Assembly: GCA_030685235.1 (NCBI GenBank)
Contig: MU839189.1
Span: 62,001 to 126,000 of the forward strand
Length of the DNA stretch: 64,000 nucleotides
Reading direction: 5' to 3'
Source of the DNA: Copromyces sp. CBS 386.78
Taxonomy: Eukaryota > Ascomycota > Sordariomycetes > Sordariales > Sordariaceae
The first letter of the stretch is position 1; each line of letters starts with the position of its first letter. The notes under the pieces are model-generated. The model searched no databases. It saw nothing but the letters and a program-made list of their open reading frames with translations, and had not been told where the DNA came from. Both the position numbers and the translations under genes were made by a program. This document shows, one piece after another, positions 1 through 12,700 of this stretch.

Positions 1-673
1 GTGAGAGAGGTGGTAACCGGCAAGTGAGCGAGTGTTGTCACGAGTGGCAAGGGGTATTTATGTAGTAGTCCAGTCAACAATCGAGACCTGTTATTTTGTT
101 TTGACATTGACTTGCTTCTTTGAGCAGTGATGGCTGATAGGTAGGCCATTAAATATGATACAATCCAGTTCCAGTCCTTCCCGTGGTATATAAGATATGT
201 ACAAAGTAGAAAAGAGAAAAAGAAAAAGGAGAGGAGGTCCCAGTGATGATGGATGGATGGGTGGATGCTGGATGTGTAGAGGGAAATGATGGTATCATGT
301 TGCTGGAGAGACAAAAAGATCCAGCTTCCTCCGTCCCCTCCGCGTTGTGAATACCTAGAGGTAGGTGTGCTACCCTACCCTCTGGTTTTGGTTGTGTCCT
401 TCCATCCTATAAGATGGCTTCGGATGGCAGTTACCCTCGGTCTACAGGTTTTCTTTTTTCCCGTCTTTCGTGGAAGCCGTCCGTTTCCCCCGAGCAAGCG
501 CCGACATCGTCGTGGGCCGTTTCTACCATTTGCGTGCCCCAAAATTAAACATGGAATGGAACCTTGTCATCCCGTGAACTTGGACTCATCTCCGCTCACT
601 TTTCACAAGTCGCACGCACATCCCTCATCATCATCCCTTCCACAAGTCCACAGCGGCATCCTTAAAGCATAAC
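1..673. other. Intergenic, no gene seen
   Basis: I see no supported coding region. There is a degenerate GATG/GGAT-rich tract near 242-275. The right part is probably the 3' flank of the minus-strand gene that ends at 674. Confidence 0.5.
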
Positions 674-1775
674 TCAACCGCTCCTCAAAGGCAACCTCCG
701 ATCCAGCGTATGAAAAGCCTGCGTCCTCGGCGTGAACAGCGGTGGCTCCACACCCCCCTGAGCACCGTAACCACCGCCGCCCATCGCTCCCGACATGTGC
801 ACCGCCCTGGGGCTCGTAGGAGGTTGCTGCTGGTGCATAGTGGGCTGCATCTCCCACTCCTTATTTCCGTAGTAGCCCGGTGTACCGGGGCTATTGCCGT
901 TGCTGTTCATGATGCCGATGCCGCCATGAAGAGCGGTAACGTTGACGACTGGCTGCTTGCCCTTTGGGCTTTTGGTTTCGTGCTCGTTGTCCGAGTCATC
1001 GTCGTCGTCGTCGTAGAGGTCGAGCATCTTGTTGGGCCACATGGACCAGATGGAGAGGATGAAGTTGCAGAGGTAGAGAAATCTGTTTTGTGTCGTGTTA
1101 GTACGTGTTCCATGCGGGAGACAGGGGGGGAAGAGAAATGGGAGTGCAAAACATACAGCATATAGATAGTGGCAGCAAAAGCGCCCTTGGCAATTTGGCA
1201 GTTCTTTTCGGCGTTCCACGGCCTCGCGACCGAGCACGACTTGGCGATGTACCAGGGCACAGGGCTGGGGTGCTCGGGTTCGGCGTAATCGGGGCCGGCC
1301 TGGCCGTAGACGGAGACGGTGTAGAGAACCGTAAGACCCAAACTGACGATCAGACCGAGGACGGGGTAGAAGAACTTCATGATGATCATGATCATCTTGA
1401 CGAGCAGGACGAAGAGCGAGACGACGGAGATGGCGACGTTAAAGTCTGTTAGTCTGTGGTTTTGTTAGTTGACACATTTTCCCAAGTCTAAAATCACTTG
1501 ACGATAATGGCGGCAACTCACATTTGTGACCATACAAAGGGTACCTTAGGTAGGGGTTGGTGGTTGGCGTATGCGTAGAGAATCATGTTTGGTGATGAGT
1601 TCCATCCCGCGAGATGACCGATCTCCCAGAATTGGGTGCGGAAAACGTCTGGTTGTTGAATTCCGAAGAGGACGAGGACGGCGACGATGCCGAGCAACTC
1701 GAAGACCATGCCATAGTAGAGTGGCCGCCTTACTCGCCATGGCCTTCGGAGGAGTCTGTATCCCTTTGCCGCCAT
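674..1775 (-). CDS. Four-pass membrane protein, MARVEL-like topology, function unknown
   Basis: Three exons: 1522-1775, 1157-1453 and 674-1082. The introns are 68 and 74 nt, with donors GTGAGT and GTATGT; total coding length is 960 nt, giving 319 aa. In intron 1 the upstream of two AG acceptors must be used, because the other gives an immediate stop. The product starts with a basic segment (residues about 8-18), then a hydrophobic helix in exon 1 (about 19-40), two helices in exon 2 separated by a short polar loop, and a fourth helix formed across the exon 2/3 junction. The C-terminal tail is cytosol-like: an acidic Asp run followed by a Gly/Pro/Gln-rich disordered stretch. The four-helix arrangement resembles MARVEL or tetraspan proteins of fungal membranes, but I do not recognise a named family. 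The gene model is solid; the function is open. Confidence 0.8.
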
Positions 1776-4231
1776 TTTGGAAATGCGTTGGGTGTTGTGT
1801 TTTTGCTTGCCGAAAAAATCCTATCCTTTTCCCAAGCACAGCGGATCGTCTGATATCGCGATCTTCCCCTTGGTTGTTCAACCCTTCTTCCGTCTTATGT
1901 TGGTATTCGTAGATATCGTTGTTGTCTTCCTTATCTATTGTTCGTTCGCGGGGGCGTCTATCGTCCTTTGTATGTTGTTTGTTGTATATATCCGATATTG
2001 CTGAACTACCAGCAACTTCCCAAGCGGCTCACATCGAATGCCCAAGATGTCGTCGTTTGTCGTTTTCTCGAAATCCTTCAAACCACCCCCACGACAGTCG
2101 ACAACTGAATTTCTGAAGAGGGCGATATTTGGGTAAGGGAACCGTAGAAGCTGAAAAGTCCAAGAAAGAGGCTGACCAAGTACCTCTGGGAGGGAACGGG
2201 AAAGGATTTAAAAGACACAAGCAAACCAAGACCCTGGAAAGAGGGAGCCATGATTGCTCGCAGACGGCCATCCTTCCTCTGCTTCCCGTGGCCGCAGACC
2301 AACCGACCCGTCGAACCAATGGTGCTTGGCTGCCTCGATGAGGATAGCAGAACACGCTCGGTGTTACCCTTGTCCGCCCCCAAAAGAGCTCTGGCAACAA
2401 TCTCGTGAGCCAATGCCAGACAGGCTGATGGGCTGCATGGTCCCAGGTCAATCACGCCAACCGCCCAATCGGAGGCCGTGGTTGAATGGCACTGGCGGCG
2501 TGTAAGCGCCCGCTATCCCCCTCTGGTGCTCCAATCCCGCGCGCGCGGCACAGAGCACGAAGAACCTTGGTTCACTGGGGGATTTGTGAGGGCGAGTTTG
2601 CGAGTGGTGAAGTGCGATTCTGACTCTGGCGGACTCTTGGCACGACCCCGTTGCTGACACACCCACCTGCTTGTTTTGGTGTGAGCTTGTTGCTTTTGAT
2701 AGTGGGCAAGACACGGGCCATAGCGGCGGGGGATCATCGTCACCATCATCATCGCCATGGGGAACACAAAAGATGCCATGTAATCTGCAGTTCTGCACCC
2801 ACGATTTCAAGACGATGGTGGTGTTCAAAATGTCCAACTGTCAATCCAAGTGATGCAGGGTGTTTTTATTCTTGGCTATCGTCCAAAAGGTGTCCCAGTG
2901 AAGCAGAAGATGATAAAGGCTTCTGGACTCACTAGACGGACGCCCTGAAGCTCTCATGACGGCACGCTCGTGCAATATTTCCAGAATGTCGGGAGATGAT
3001 GTCTTGACACAACGGCAGATGGAAAGGGGTAATCCCCAGAATCCTCAAGCTGTTGAACAGAAACCGCCAGAGATAGGCGCTCTCCTATGTGCCATCTATC
3101 CGCCCACTGTCCACTGTCCTCGTCGGCAATCGGTCGGCTATTGGAAGCCATCATCTGCAAACCGTATCTGTATCGATTGGCCGGCAATCTAGTCTAGATG
3201 CTAGTGCATCGAAGGCGATGATGAGTGAGGCTGTGATGAGGGTGACAATCCCCTGCTCGCCGCCCGCCCAGCTGCCGCCCCGGCCTGTCACTCTCGCTGT
3301 CACTGTGACTGTCACCTACCAAACTCTCCATCGCACCCGCTGTCCGCAAACGCTCCACAGGAAGCCAAAATGTCGGGCAGACAAGAACAAAGAACTTGGC
3401 CAATCACGGGCCACCCAAATGGACTGCCAGCCGCCAAGGATATTCCAAAGCACACCTTGGCCCCTTGGTCAGTGCTCAGTCTCCGTACAAAACGGCCGCC
3501 CGAGCCCCGGCGCGATCGACCGCGAGTGGATGATGAGGCGGACGAGATTCCACTTTTTGCGGATCCGAGTTCAGCCGGTGAGGGTTGCCGAGGTGTGGAA
3601 TATGGGGGTTAGGGCTCAACGGGCGGCATTCTGATTTCCTTCACCGATGCCCCGTCCCCGGCATCGCGCATACTACCGCCGGTCCGCCGCCTATCTCGTG
3701 ACCGAAGCTGGCCGTGGGCCCGTCATGCAACGACACCTACGCCCGCGAATGGAGCTTGGGGCCGGCCCTGAGTAGGCTCGGGGGACTTGGCCTATCAACC
3801 CGTCAAAATGTCGAGCTATCATTGTCGTTGGAAAGATCCAGCACTCGACGAAAAGGATATCTGCGAATGACATCCTTCTTTCGGCAACAGAACCCGAGCG
3901 AGCCCTTCAATGGGGTAAGGGCAGATGGTTGAAGGTTCTGTACCACTGTTTTATGATTTTGGTGCTGTGATCGGGAAATTCCATGGTCATCGGCCGTATT
4001 GGGCTGAGCAGCTGCTGGATTATAGGTACCTGTGATAAGCACGCCCAAAAAGAGTACCAGCGAAAATATCGCCGGTTGCGGTAGCTAACTGCCATTCGAC
4101 TAATGTAGCCGTGAGGTCTCATGGCCAAACAACAATCTCGGTTGGCTTCGAAAAAAAAGATGCACATCCAAAGGTCCAGAATATTCGAAATCCACCCTTT
4201 CGACATGCCGCTCTTTACATAACAAAGATGC
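1776..4231. other. Intergenic, no gene supported
   Basis: About 2.5 kb of normal-GC sequence. The short open frames here overlap each other on both strands, show no family motif, and several lack an ATG. The part next to 1775 is the probable promoter and leader of the minus-strand membrane protein gene. Confidence 0.5.
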
Positions 4232-4510
4232 TCAGATCTGAATCTTCTGAGCACCATCGATAATTACCCTAATACCACCTACCACTTCAGCGCACTTCAT
4301 CGACGATTCCAACCAGGCCCCCGTGTTTTTGTCAAAAGTGACATGTTTGCAATCCCACAACTCCGGAGTGCATTCCGTTCGATGCCCGAGAATTTCAGGC
4401 CCAAGATCGGCGGTCCGGTCGTGGAGTCTTTGCGTGTTCGCACCCAAAATATTGAAATTTTCAACCTCTTCCAGATCGGTTGGCATGTCGGTGGTCGGGT
4501 GAGCTGGCAT
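4232..4510 (-). CDS. Possible small hypothetical protein, 92 aa
   Basis: A single open frame starting with a true ATG at 4510 and ending in TGA. The translation has balanced, protein-like composition with an acidic N-terminal part, three spaced cysteines and a C-terminal hydrophobic stretch. I recognise no domain and see no signal peptide or membrane helix. It lies about 0.55 kb from a RIP-mutated transposon but is not itself RIP-mutated. It could be a real small gene, the last exon of a longer one, or chance. The call rests on composition only. Confidence 0.3.
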   Translation of the reverse strand: MPAHPTTDMPTDLEEVENFNILGANTQRLHDRTADLGPEILGHRTECTPELWDCKHVTFDKNTGAWLESSMKCAEVVGGIRVIIDGAQKIQI

Positions 4511-5052
4511 GCGCGTGTTTTGTTTCGTGAACGGGTTTGGTCCATCGCTTTTGCCGAACTAGTTGCTGCCCGCCATTATCGGGACCGAGGGACCTGGCAC
4601 ACCTGGGAACCCGGCAAGTGTAGGTTGGGGGCTCCAAGCGGACAAGGCGGCATTGTTCGGGATGGGATTCGACAGAAAATCGGTCTTGTTGCTTATGGGA
4701 TTTTTGAATCCTCAGTCAGCTCTGTTCATGGAGATTAGGTACGCCATAAGCTCCTCCTCAGGTCAGTATCTCCTGATCGGAATCGAAGCCATGCCTTGGA
4801 AGTCAGTTCTCAACAACTGGAAAGAAAAGAAGAAGGCCCGCCACATGTTTGTCTTGTCTTTTTTTGACGTACGGTTCTCAAGTTCACAGCGAAGATGGAG
4901 TGCTGGGCAACAGCAGACTCACGGCATTGGACAGATCGGTCCGCCAAGAATTCACGCACCCAGGAATGGGCCCTTCCAGAACGTGAGATTGGCGGGGCCC
5001 ATCAATCGCAGGCTGGCACAACCGCACAATTGTCTCAGCCAGCCGAGCCAGC
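4511..5052. other. Intergenic, no gene seen
   Basis: Normal-GC sequence between the small ORF and the transposon. A plus-strand frame is open across part of it but has no family signal, and it runs into the transposon end, so I do not call it. Confidence 0.4.
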
Positions 5053-5060
5053 TGCCTGTC
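5053..5060 (+). repeat. Candidate left target-site duplication TGCCTGTC
   Basis: Identical to 6586-6593 on the other side of the transposon. It could also be a coincidental 8-mer, because the offset to the inverted repeats differs by one base between the two sides. Confidence 0.45.
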
Positions 5061-6585
5061 ACGTCGTGTGAAAAATGGGGCCGGGTTTTAGCGCTAACCG
5101 TACGCTTATCACTCTTAATACTTTATATATTATAATACCACTACAACACTACCTATCTACACGATTTCGATACTATTAAATTCGTCGTCGTCGTCGTATT
5201 TCGTTTTTAAAACTATTTACAATTTATTTCATCGTTTAAACTAATCCTCATCCTTATTACCATCGTTATAATAATCTAATTTATAATTTAAATCGCTACC
5301 CCGTACCCTCTTTTTCAACTTCTCCCAGGCAATTATCTTCCCCCTATTTATAATTACATTTTTATACTTCTATTTTATAGATTTAACCTAATCGTTAATC
5401 GTTTTTTAAAATAAATCCTCCCAACCTTCTTTCGCTCTCTCAAATAATTTATTAGAAGTATCGTTTAATCGGGTATATTAATAAACGTAATAATTTAGCT
5501 TCGTTTAAGTATTTTTAATAGGGGAAAGATTTAGTAATTTCGGTACGTTAAAGAAATATTTTAAACCGATTTCTTCGAAAATAAAGTTATACCCCTCCTT
5601 TAATTATTCATTAACGTTAGGAATTAAAATATCGTTACAGTAAATACATTATGTAAGTTTGCTATTAGTATTTATTATATAGTATCTAATTAATTTAAAC
5701 TTAAAATCTAGGCCGATATATCCCTATATATAGACGTTCTTTTTTTCGGATTTTTCGTACTTTTCGGCCTTACGAATATTATACGGCTTATATTGTATAC
5801 TGGGCTTCTTCGAAATCTATCGCCGACCGTTTACTTATTAGCGCTAGCCGAAATAGTATTTATTAGAGTATTTATACTTTCGCCGTCGTTATTAATAATA
5901 ATAATTAAGAGGAGGAAGAAGGAAGTATATTAAATCCGAAGAAAATCCAGCTAATTATACTTTTCGAATATAATTTTATAATAAGACGTCCTTTCTTTAT
6001 ATCAACGAGGCGAAACGTATTCTTTCTTATATACGATACGTTTGTTATAACCAGCATACTCTTTTATAGCAGTTCAAATAGTATTGATATAAATTTCCTT
6101 ATTATAGGCATTTTGGAGTTAAGTAATTTATAGTAAATTAAGCGCTTCATTAGGGTATTCTTCGTATAATTTAATAATATTATTAAGGTTTTTTAGTAAA
6201 AGTTTCCTTTTATACCTACGAATTTTATTAGATTCCGACGGTTTAGTACATTCCCGGTTGTTTTTATTAATACGGTTAATAGTATTTATACTAATATTGA
6301 AAATCCTAGCAATACGACGATATATTAATTAATAGAATCCTAGCTTAGTCTTTAGAAAACTGGCTGTATAGAATGTACTCTTAATGCGGGCCTTTTTCGG
6401 AATGTCTAGAATGCCTGGCATTTTGTCGATACTTGAAAAAACGATGAAAAGAAAGATCACGAAGTAAACAAACAACGAAAACTGGGTTTTGATAGCTTCG
6501 TTAAGTCGTGACGTATGCCTGTTAAGCGTACAGTAACCCTGTTTTGAAAGTGGGCCTAAAACCCGGCCCCATTTTTCACACAGCG
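5061..6585 (-). mobile_element. RIP-mutated DNA transposon with GC-rich terminal inverted repeats
   Basis: A roughly 1.5 kb AT-rich block is bounded by perfect 26-bp inverted repeats at 5066-5091 and 6556-6581, whose core is GGGGCCGGG. The repeat arms remain GC-rich while the interior is AT-rich with abundant TA steps, as expected from RIP of the interior. The 8-bp sequence TGCCTGTC lies just outside both ends (5053-5060 and 6586-6593) and may be the target duplication. If so, the outermost arm bases (5061-5065, 6582-6585) match imperfectly. The transposase remnant inside looks Tc1/mariner-like, a group that normally duplicates TA, so either the family call or the 8-bp duplication may be wrong. 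Confidence 0.75.
5160..6421 (-). pseudogene. Degenerate Tc1/mariner-like (DDE) transposase
   Basis: Reading the minus strand from an ATG at 6421 gives a helix-turn-helix-like N-terminus (RRIARIFNISINTINRI) and, after many stops, a C-terminal stretch resembling the DDE domain end, where NLSPI corresponds to the usual SPDLNPIE. Almost all stops are explained by C-to-T or G-to-A transitions, the RIP signature. No functional protein can be made. The family assignment is from weak remnants. Confidence 0.5.
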
Positions 6586-6593
6586 TGCCTGTC

Positions 6594-9500
6594 TCCTTCC
6601 GAGCCTGTCAGTGTTACAAACAAGAATACGTAATTTTGGTATTGAAACAAAAGCCTTGGAACGGACAGCTCATCTTGAGCCTCTGTTGCAACGCAATGGA
6701 ACTTTGTCAACGTCGGCACGGGCCAAGGGGCCGGTGAGAAGGTGACATGGACGCGCCGGACGGGGGTGGCAATCATGGCTGGAAAAGCAACAATAGCTTG
6801 TCAGCGGTACACTACGTGACCAACTGTCCATCTCTCTCTGTCGTCCTGCACAGCGCAGCCCTGTATCTCGACCGGTTTGGTAAAGAACATGGGAGTCGTG
6901 ATGGACTATGGAGAGAGTTTGGAGGATTGACGGTTCTTTGCGGAGGCCGGCAGAGGGTAAAGGCGATGTTGATTGGAAGTAGGTACGGACTGAGCAGATC
7001 TGCCCTGGAAGCAGTATGTACCTAGTCCAGCACAGATCTCGCAGTGGTGTTTTTGGGCCCTCACCGACAGCCTCAAAAGTTGCGCCCTAGTGTATGAATT
7101 GACCCGGCCATGACAGATTGAGATTAGTAAGGTATCGGTATTAGACCCGTTCTCTCAAAGGCTTTGAAGTTCGTTGTTACGAGCAAGCCGTCTCGAAGGC
7201 GCCGTTTGTCAATGATGAGAACACTGTACATGTGATGTGCCGCAACGCCTGCGCGAAGTGCACAACATATTCCGTATTGCCAGCCGATATTGCTCTTATT
7301 CGGGATGTGTCAGGTTGCGGCGGCGGCGGGTCATCGCAATGTAACTTTTTTTCCCCCATCTTCCTCCAATTTGTCTTCCATGTTCCTTGCACAGAAAAGT
7401 CATGGATTTCCGTAGCAAGTAAAGTAAAGAACAAAAAAAAAAAAAAAGGGTGATGATGGGGGCACATTGGTTGGCTTCTGTAATGGTCGAATGAATGAAT
7501 GCATTGCTGTTCGAGGTACGTACAGACGAGGTATGGATGCAATGGTTGGTGGCCCACAGCACGCCAAATTATACGAGACGGAAACATTGTGCTCTGGACC
7601 GTCATCGACCGCCGCCATCCCTGCTTGGCTGTCTCTGCTTGGCTTGTTGTGGCTCCCGTCTCTTCGCCCTTTCCCCCGTGGAGACTCGCACCAAGTGTGA
7701 TTTCAAGGCAAGAACGGGGGGGGGGACGACTTTGCTGGACTCTGCCCAAGCATTGTTTATCACCGGTCTGGCTGCCGAAGCGGCCATCAACCTTGTATCT
7801 TCCAAGTCCCGATCGTGATCTGTTCCTATCTAGGCAGGCTCAAAGACAGCAGCCGCAGACGCACCCAAGACGAGATACGATACCGCCATGACGGTTGGTG
7901 TTTCCGCGTGACACCATTCAGTACTGCATCAAGCATCCCTTTTGCAGCACACGACACCAGATCGAACGGTATCGGTACCTTACAGAACCTTACCTTACAC
8001 TCTGGGCCCGTGCTCGGTTTCGCGCCATTGCATGGAACGCAGCGGCGGGACATTGGCAGAGACGTCCATCCAAAACTCAAACCGCCTTCGGCGACACACA
8101 CACACACCCGTATACCTCGACATTGGACTCACTCTCCCACGCCTGCACCCGCCCTCTCCTGGCGGTCCTGCTGGCATTCTGTCTCGCTCCTACCTACCTA
8201 CCTTACTTACCTTACCTAACCGCATCCGACCCGACGACCTCTGCCGTCTGCCACTGGCATCCTGCGACGCCGGGCATGCCTCGAGGTTCCATCCATCATC
8301 CTCCCCCGGCCTGCTGCCCTCTCGCCCACATATCCGCTACTTACCCTACCTACGTATTACCTCACTTCTCTCATCTCCATTCTTGACACCCTCTTTCTCT
8401 ATCGGTCCTAGGTCCTCGTGCCTGGTCCGTCTCAGCTCTGTCAGTTCCGTCGTCTGCCCTCCCCCCCCCTTCGTGTGCGAGACGACTGTGGACGTGGACG
8501 TGGACTCCCAGCTTGGAATTACGGTGATACCTACCGTGACCTCTACCTACTACACAAAATCTACACGCAATCCATACTCCATACGTTACCTTACGCCTCT
8601 CTCACTAGCTGCGAGACGTATCCCTTTGTTACCTACCCCCTTTTTATTGCTGCCCTTCGCCTGTTGGCATTTTGGATCTCTGGAAAGCGGTGGCATCGGA
8701 ACTATTGCTGAACCAGCCACTCACCTTCCTCACTTTGAAGAACGTGTCCGGTTGACACTCTCATTCCCCCGAGGTGTGCCAGCGAGACCACGTGAGTAGG
8801 AGAGTCAAGATCGAACCCTCGGGTCTGTGTTCTTACCTCTCCCCGTGGACAGCGTGAACTCTCGTTTGTCCATAATCACAGCAAAGAGATCCGTCACAGA
8901 GACTGTAAAGACGGAGACACCTCCGACCAACAAGACGAAACGACCTGGAAAAGTGTGCCAAGACAGGGAACCCAAGACTCTCAGCTCTCTCTGTCATTCT
9001 AAAGACCTGCCTAGAGTAAGACCTGAAGTTAGCAAAAAGCCGCAAGTGGTAGCTTCAACTCGACCGCTAATACCTGATATTGGGTTGAGAGTTGGTGGTT
9101 GTTGATACGCAAGAGAGATATTGGGCGCCCGACGCACTACCAGAGGTGTCAAACCACGCACGACGGGAAGGGGGAAAATAGCAAAAAAGTGGTTGATCAC
9201 CTGCTCTGAATCCGATCTGGCAGGCCCAAGACGATTTTCGAGGCAAGAGGTTCTAGATCCGAGCTTCCACATCCCAGTTCCCAGCTCCAAGCTCCAGCTC
9301 GGTCTTGCTCCACCTCAACTCCCAGCTACCATTCCTCGCTGGGATTCAACAAGGGAGCCAAACCAGCAAAGCACTCCTCAGACCTAGCAACACGTACATA
9401 TCTCTCCATATCTCCGCTGCCCTCTTCGGCTCCCGCACTGGCTCCACGTCTTCAGCCTTTGCCGACCCCAGAATTTTGACGAATTTGCGCCGTTTCCATT

Positions 9501-9730
9501 CCATGGCCCCAGTCCTGGTTCGTCAACCTATTGCATGAGCTTCTCTTGTGCCCATCCGTCACCCAACCCCCACGACCGCCCTCAGCGATAGACTTGGTGC
9601 CAAAGGCGATCTCGGCTCCGATTCCCGTCTGTCCTTCGCACAAGGCAGTAAGGTTTGGTGCGGCCCGCCTCTGTGCCGTAAGCGCCGCTTCGAATTAGCG
9701 GGAGACTCCTCTTACTCACCGACCCCCTTC
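6594..9730. other. Long upstream region of the histidine kinase gene
   Basis: About 3.1 kb without a defensible gene. It holds an A-run at 7433-7447, a CA tract at 8094-8107, and a pyrimidine-rich CCTTAC/CCTA tract at 8191-8220. Several overlapping ORFs of up to 285 codons are low-complexity and conflict across frames. The frame of the kinase stays open upstream of its first ATG back to 9548, but no ATG lies in that part. An unseen upstream exon or a long leader with short upstream ORFs is therefore possible. Confidence 0.5.
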
Positions 9731-12700
9731 ATGACTCTGCAAGATACGAACAAGTCCCGAACTCCCGCTGAGGACGTTATCAATCCGGGTGCAGACCTTC
9801 CCAAAGCTTCTGCCTTTGGTATCACGACGACGGCTTCCGGAGATCCCTTTCAACCGTTGACCTCCATCCCTCCGGCATCTGGTCGCTCGGTCCCGGTTAC
9901 TCATCTCAACCATTTCCAGACAAAAGACTGGACGAAAACTCACCACCTCTCAGGCCTAACTGCTGGCACTCAGGACGGAAGATTCCCAGGCGTCTGGGCG
10001 CCGAATAGCGAACGGTATGGTCCGATAGCCAACAAGGCGCCTCACGAACATCTTGGTGCTTTCTCGATTCCACCTCTCCCGGGGCACTTTGGCCACCCGC
10101 AACCGTTAGCAACACCACCCTTCGAAGTTGGACCAAGAGGCGCGCAGCTTACACTAGGAAAAAGGATCATCGCCGAGGACAAACAAGAGTTGCGACCGTT
10201 CGATTCTCCCTCGAAAAAACCGCGTTTAGTGGCACCCGGCAGTATTCACCTACCACCCTTACCACACACCCCCGACAAACTCGTTTCCCCTGTGCCCGGA
10301 GTCTCGTCTCCTCTTTTCTTCTCGCACCGAGCAAAACAAAAACATCCGACTCCCCGCATGTACACCTTCTTCGCAAACGGCACTGCCGCTTCCATCATGA
10401 GTAGCGTTCAAGATACGCAGGATGGGGTTACGACCCTGCGCCTGCCGAAGGGTCATGTCACCACTACCACGGCGCAGGGTTCAAACAGGTCTTCCAGCAC
10501 ACCAGGAAGCTGGACTTCATCAGAATCGCTAGATGCCACGATGCGCGGTCCGGATGGCAGGCCTCTCGCAATAGTGGCACCAGCCCTTCAGGCCATACCC
10601 GCCACTGAACTCCTGGACCAAGACCCCAGGCCGGTATTTGTCGTCGACCTTGGAAACCCTTTGAATGCCAGCTCGGGCTTGTTGCATATCGTGTATGCTA
10701 ACCCTTCCCTCAAAGCCTCAACTAGTGTTTTGGAACTCCTGAATGGGGACACGGCGGACGCAGAAGCAGATAATTTTGACTTCGCCCATTTCAAGCATTG
10801 GATAATCAACCCCGAGGCAAACACGGAATCGAACGATTTGGCTCCGACATGCATAACGTTTGGCGGGATCAATTGGACGTGTTCGACTCTCAGAAAGCGG
10901 TTCCGAGTTGTTACTGGACATAGCAACGTTGTCTCCGAGACACCGACGACGCCGAGCCCCGTAACACAGATGCCCCCAGTACTGAGCCGGAGTTCACGCG
11001 GCTCAGTGTCAGCCCGCGAACTGTCGCCCGAGCGTGGAGATGCTGTTGATTACTTTGGCCTAATGGAGGAGGTTGGCTCGCCGCGCCCAAGGTCTTATTC
11101 GGAGCCTAGGAGCCCTTCGAGGACCATCATTGACACCTCCCTGGCAGGCCTGAACGAGCTGCCCATGGTACTTCCCCTCTCGCAGATTTATACAACTTTC
11201 GACTGGACCCGAATTCCTGCCGACGACCCGAATCTTGGCCCTCATCACCGCTTCGCGCGCTCTATTGACTGGGCATCTACCCCCTTGGGACCTGTGGAGG
11301 AGTGGCCGGCGGATTTGCGCATCATGTCGAATATGATCATGGGCAGCCCCCATCCGGCAGCGCTGTATTGGGGCGAGGAGTTTGTCGCCATCTACAACGA
11401 AGCCTACATTGCACTTGCCGGGAAGAAACATCCGCGATTGATGGGCGCCAAGTACAAAGATGCATGGCCGGAGATTTGGGACGAGATCGGACCAATCTTT
11501 GATGCCGCGTGGAATGATGGTAACGCGACGATGAAGCATGATGACGGACTGTTCATAACTCGGCATGGGTTTTTGGAGGAAACCTTTTTCAACTGGGCGA
11601 TTATTCCGTTGGTCGGCGGTGACGGCACGGTTGTCGCACTTTACAATCCAGCCTTCGAAAACACCCGGCGGAAGGTAAACGAGCGGCGGATGCTGACCCT
11701 TCGCGAGGTGGGAGTAAAGACGTCGGAGGCTCGCGACGTGAAAGGCTTCTGGGGTTTGCTTCAGCAGGGTCTGGAGTACAATGGACTCGATGTGCCCTTT
11801 GCCCTCATCTATTCGGTTGCGGAGGATAACGAAAGCGAGGTCGCGTCTATCAACTCTGGCAGTGTCACGAATCCACCCCAGATCACACTGGAGGGCTCCG
11901 TCGGTGTTCCCGAGGGACATCCCACTGCTATTCAGTCGATTGATTTGCGGACCAGCGATGAGGGTTTTGCGCCATATATGAGAGACTCCATGGCACATCC
12001 AAACAATCCCGTTATTCTGACCGAAAGCGATGGCAGCCTACCCACCGAGTTGATCGAAGGTTTTGACTGGAGAGGATTTGGTGACCCCTGTCGGACTATT
12101 GTTGTCTTCCCCGTCCATCCCACGACGGCTGGGGACATGGTTGTTGGATTTATTGTGCTTGGTGTTAACCCCCGACAACAGTACGATGAGGGTTACCAGC
12201 TGTTTGTCAACCTACTCTCCCGCCAACTTGCGACATCCATGGCGTCTGTGGTCTTGTTCGAGGAGGAGATCAAGCGCGGCCAGCGGGCTGCACGCTTGGC
12301 TGCTCTGGATAGGCAGCATCTTTCAATGCAGCTTCATCTTCGAACGCAAGAGGCTGTTGAGAGTGAGTATCGCTTTGCCCGCATGGCGGAACTTGGCCCT
12401 GTCGGTTTGTTCATCGCCGATAGCCATGGACGTATCAACTACTGTAACGAGATGTGGTGGAGGATATCCGGACATGAGCGGAGTGCAAGCACCCTCGACG
12501 CTTGGATGCAGAGCATAAGGGACGAAGACCGCGAAGGTGTTGTGAATGTCTGGCGCCATTTGGTCGAGGAGAAGGTGCCGGTGACTTACGAATTTCGATT
12601 TAACGGCACGCGGAAAATCGTCGATGGCCACACCGTTGATACGTGGGCACTAATGAGCGCGTACCCCGAACGAGACGAAACCGGTGAACTCAAGAGCATC

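Noticed and set aside
7942..8799. 285-codon plus-strand frame upstream of the histidine kinase
   Set aside because: Low-complexity Pro/Ser/Thr/Tyr composition from pyrimidine-rich tracts, overlapped by other equally open frames; no family signal.
11060..11998. 312-codon minus-strand frame
   Set aside because: It lies wholly antisense to the PAS and sensor region of the histidine kinase, whose domains are clear; it has no motif of its own.
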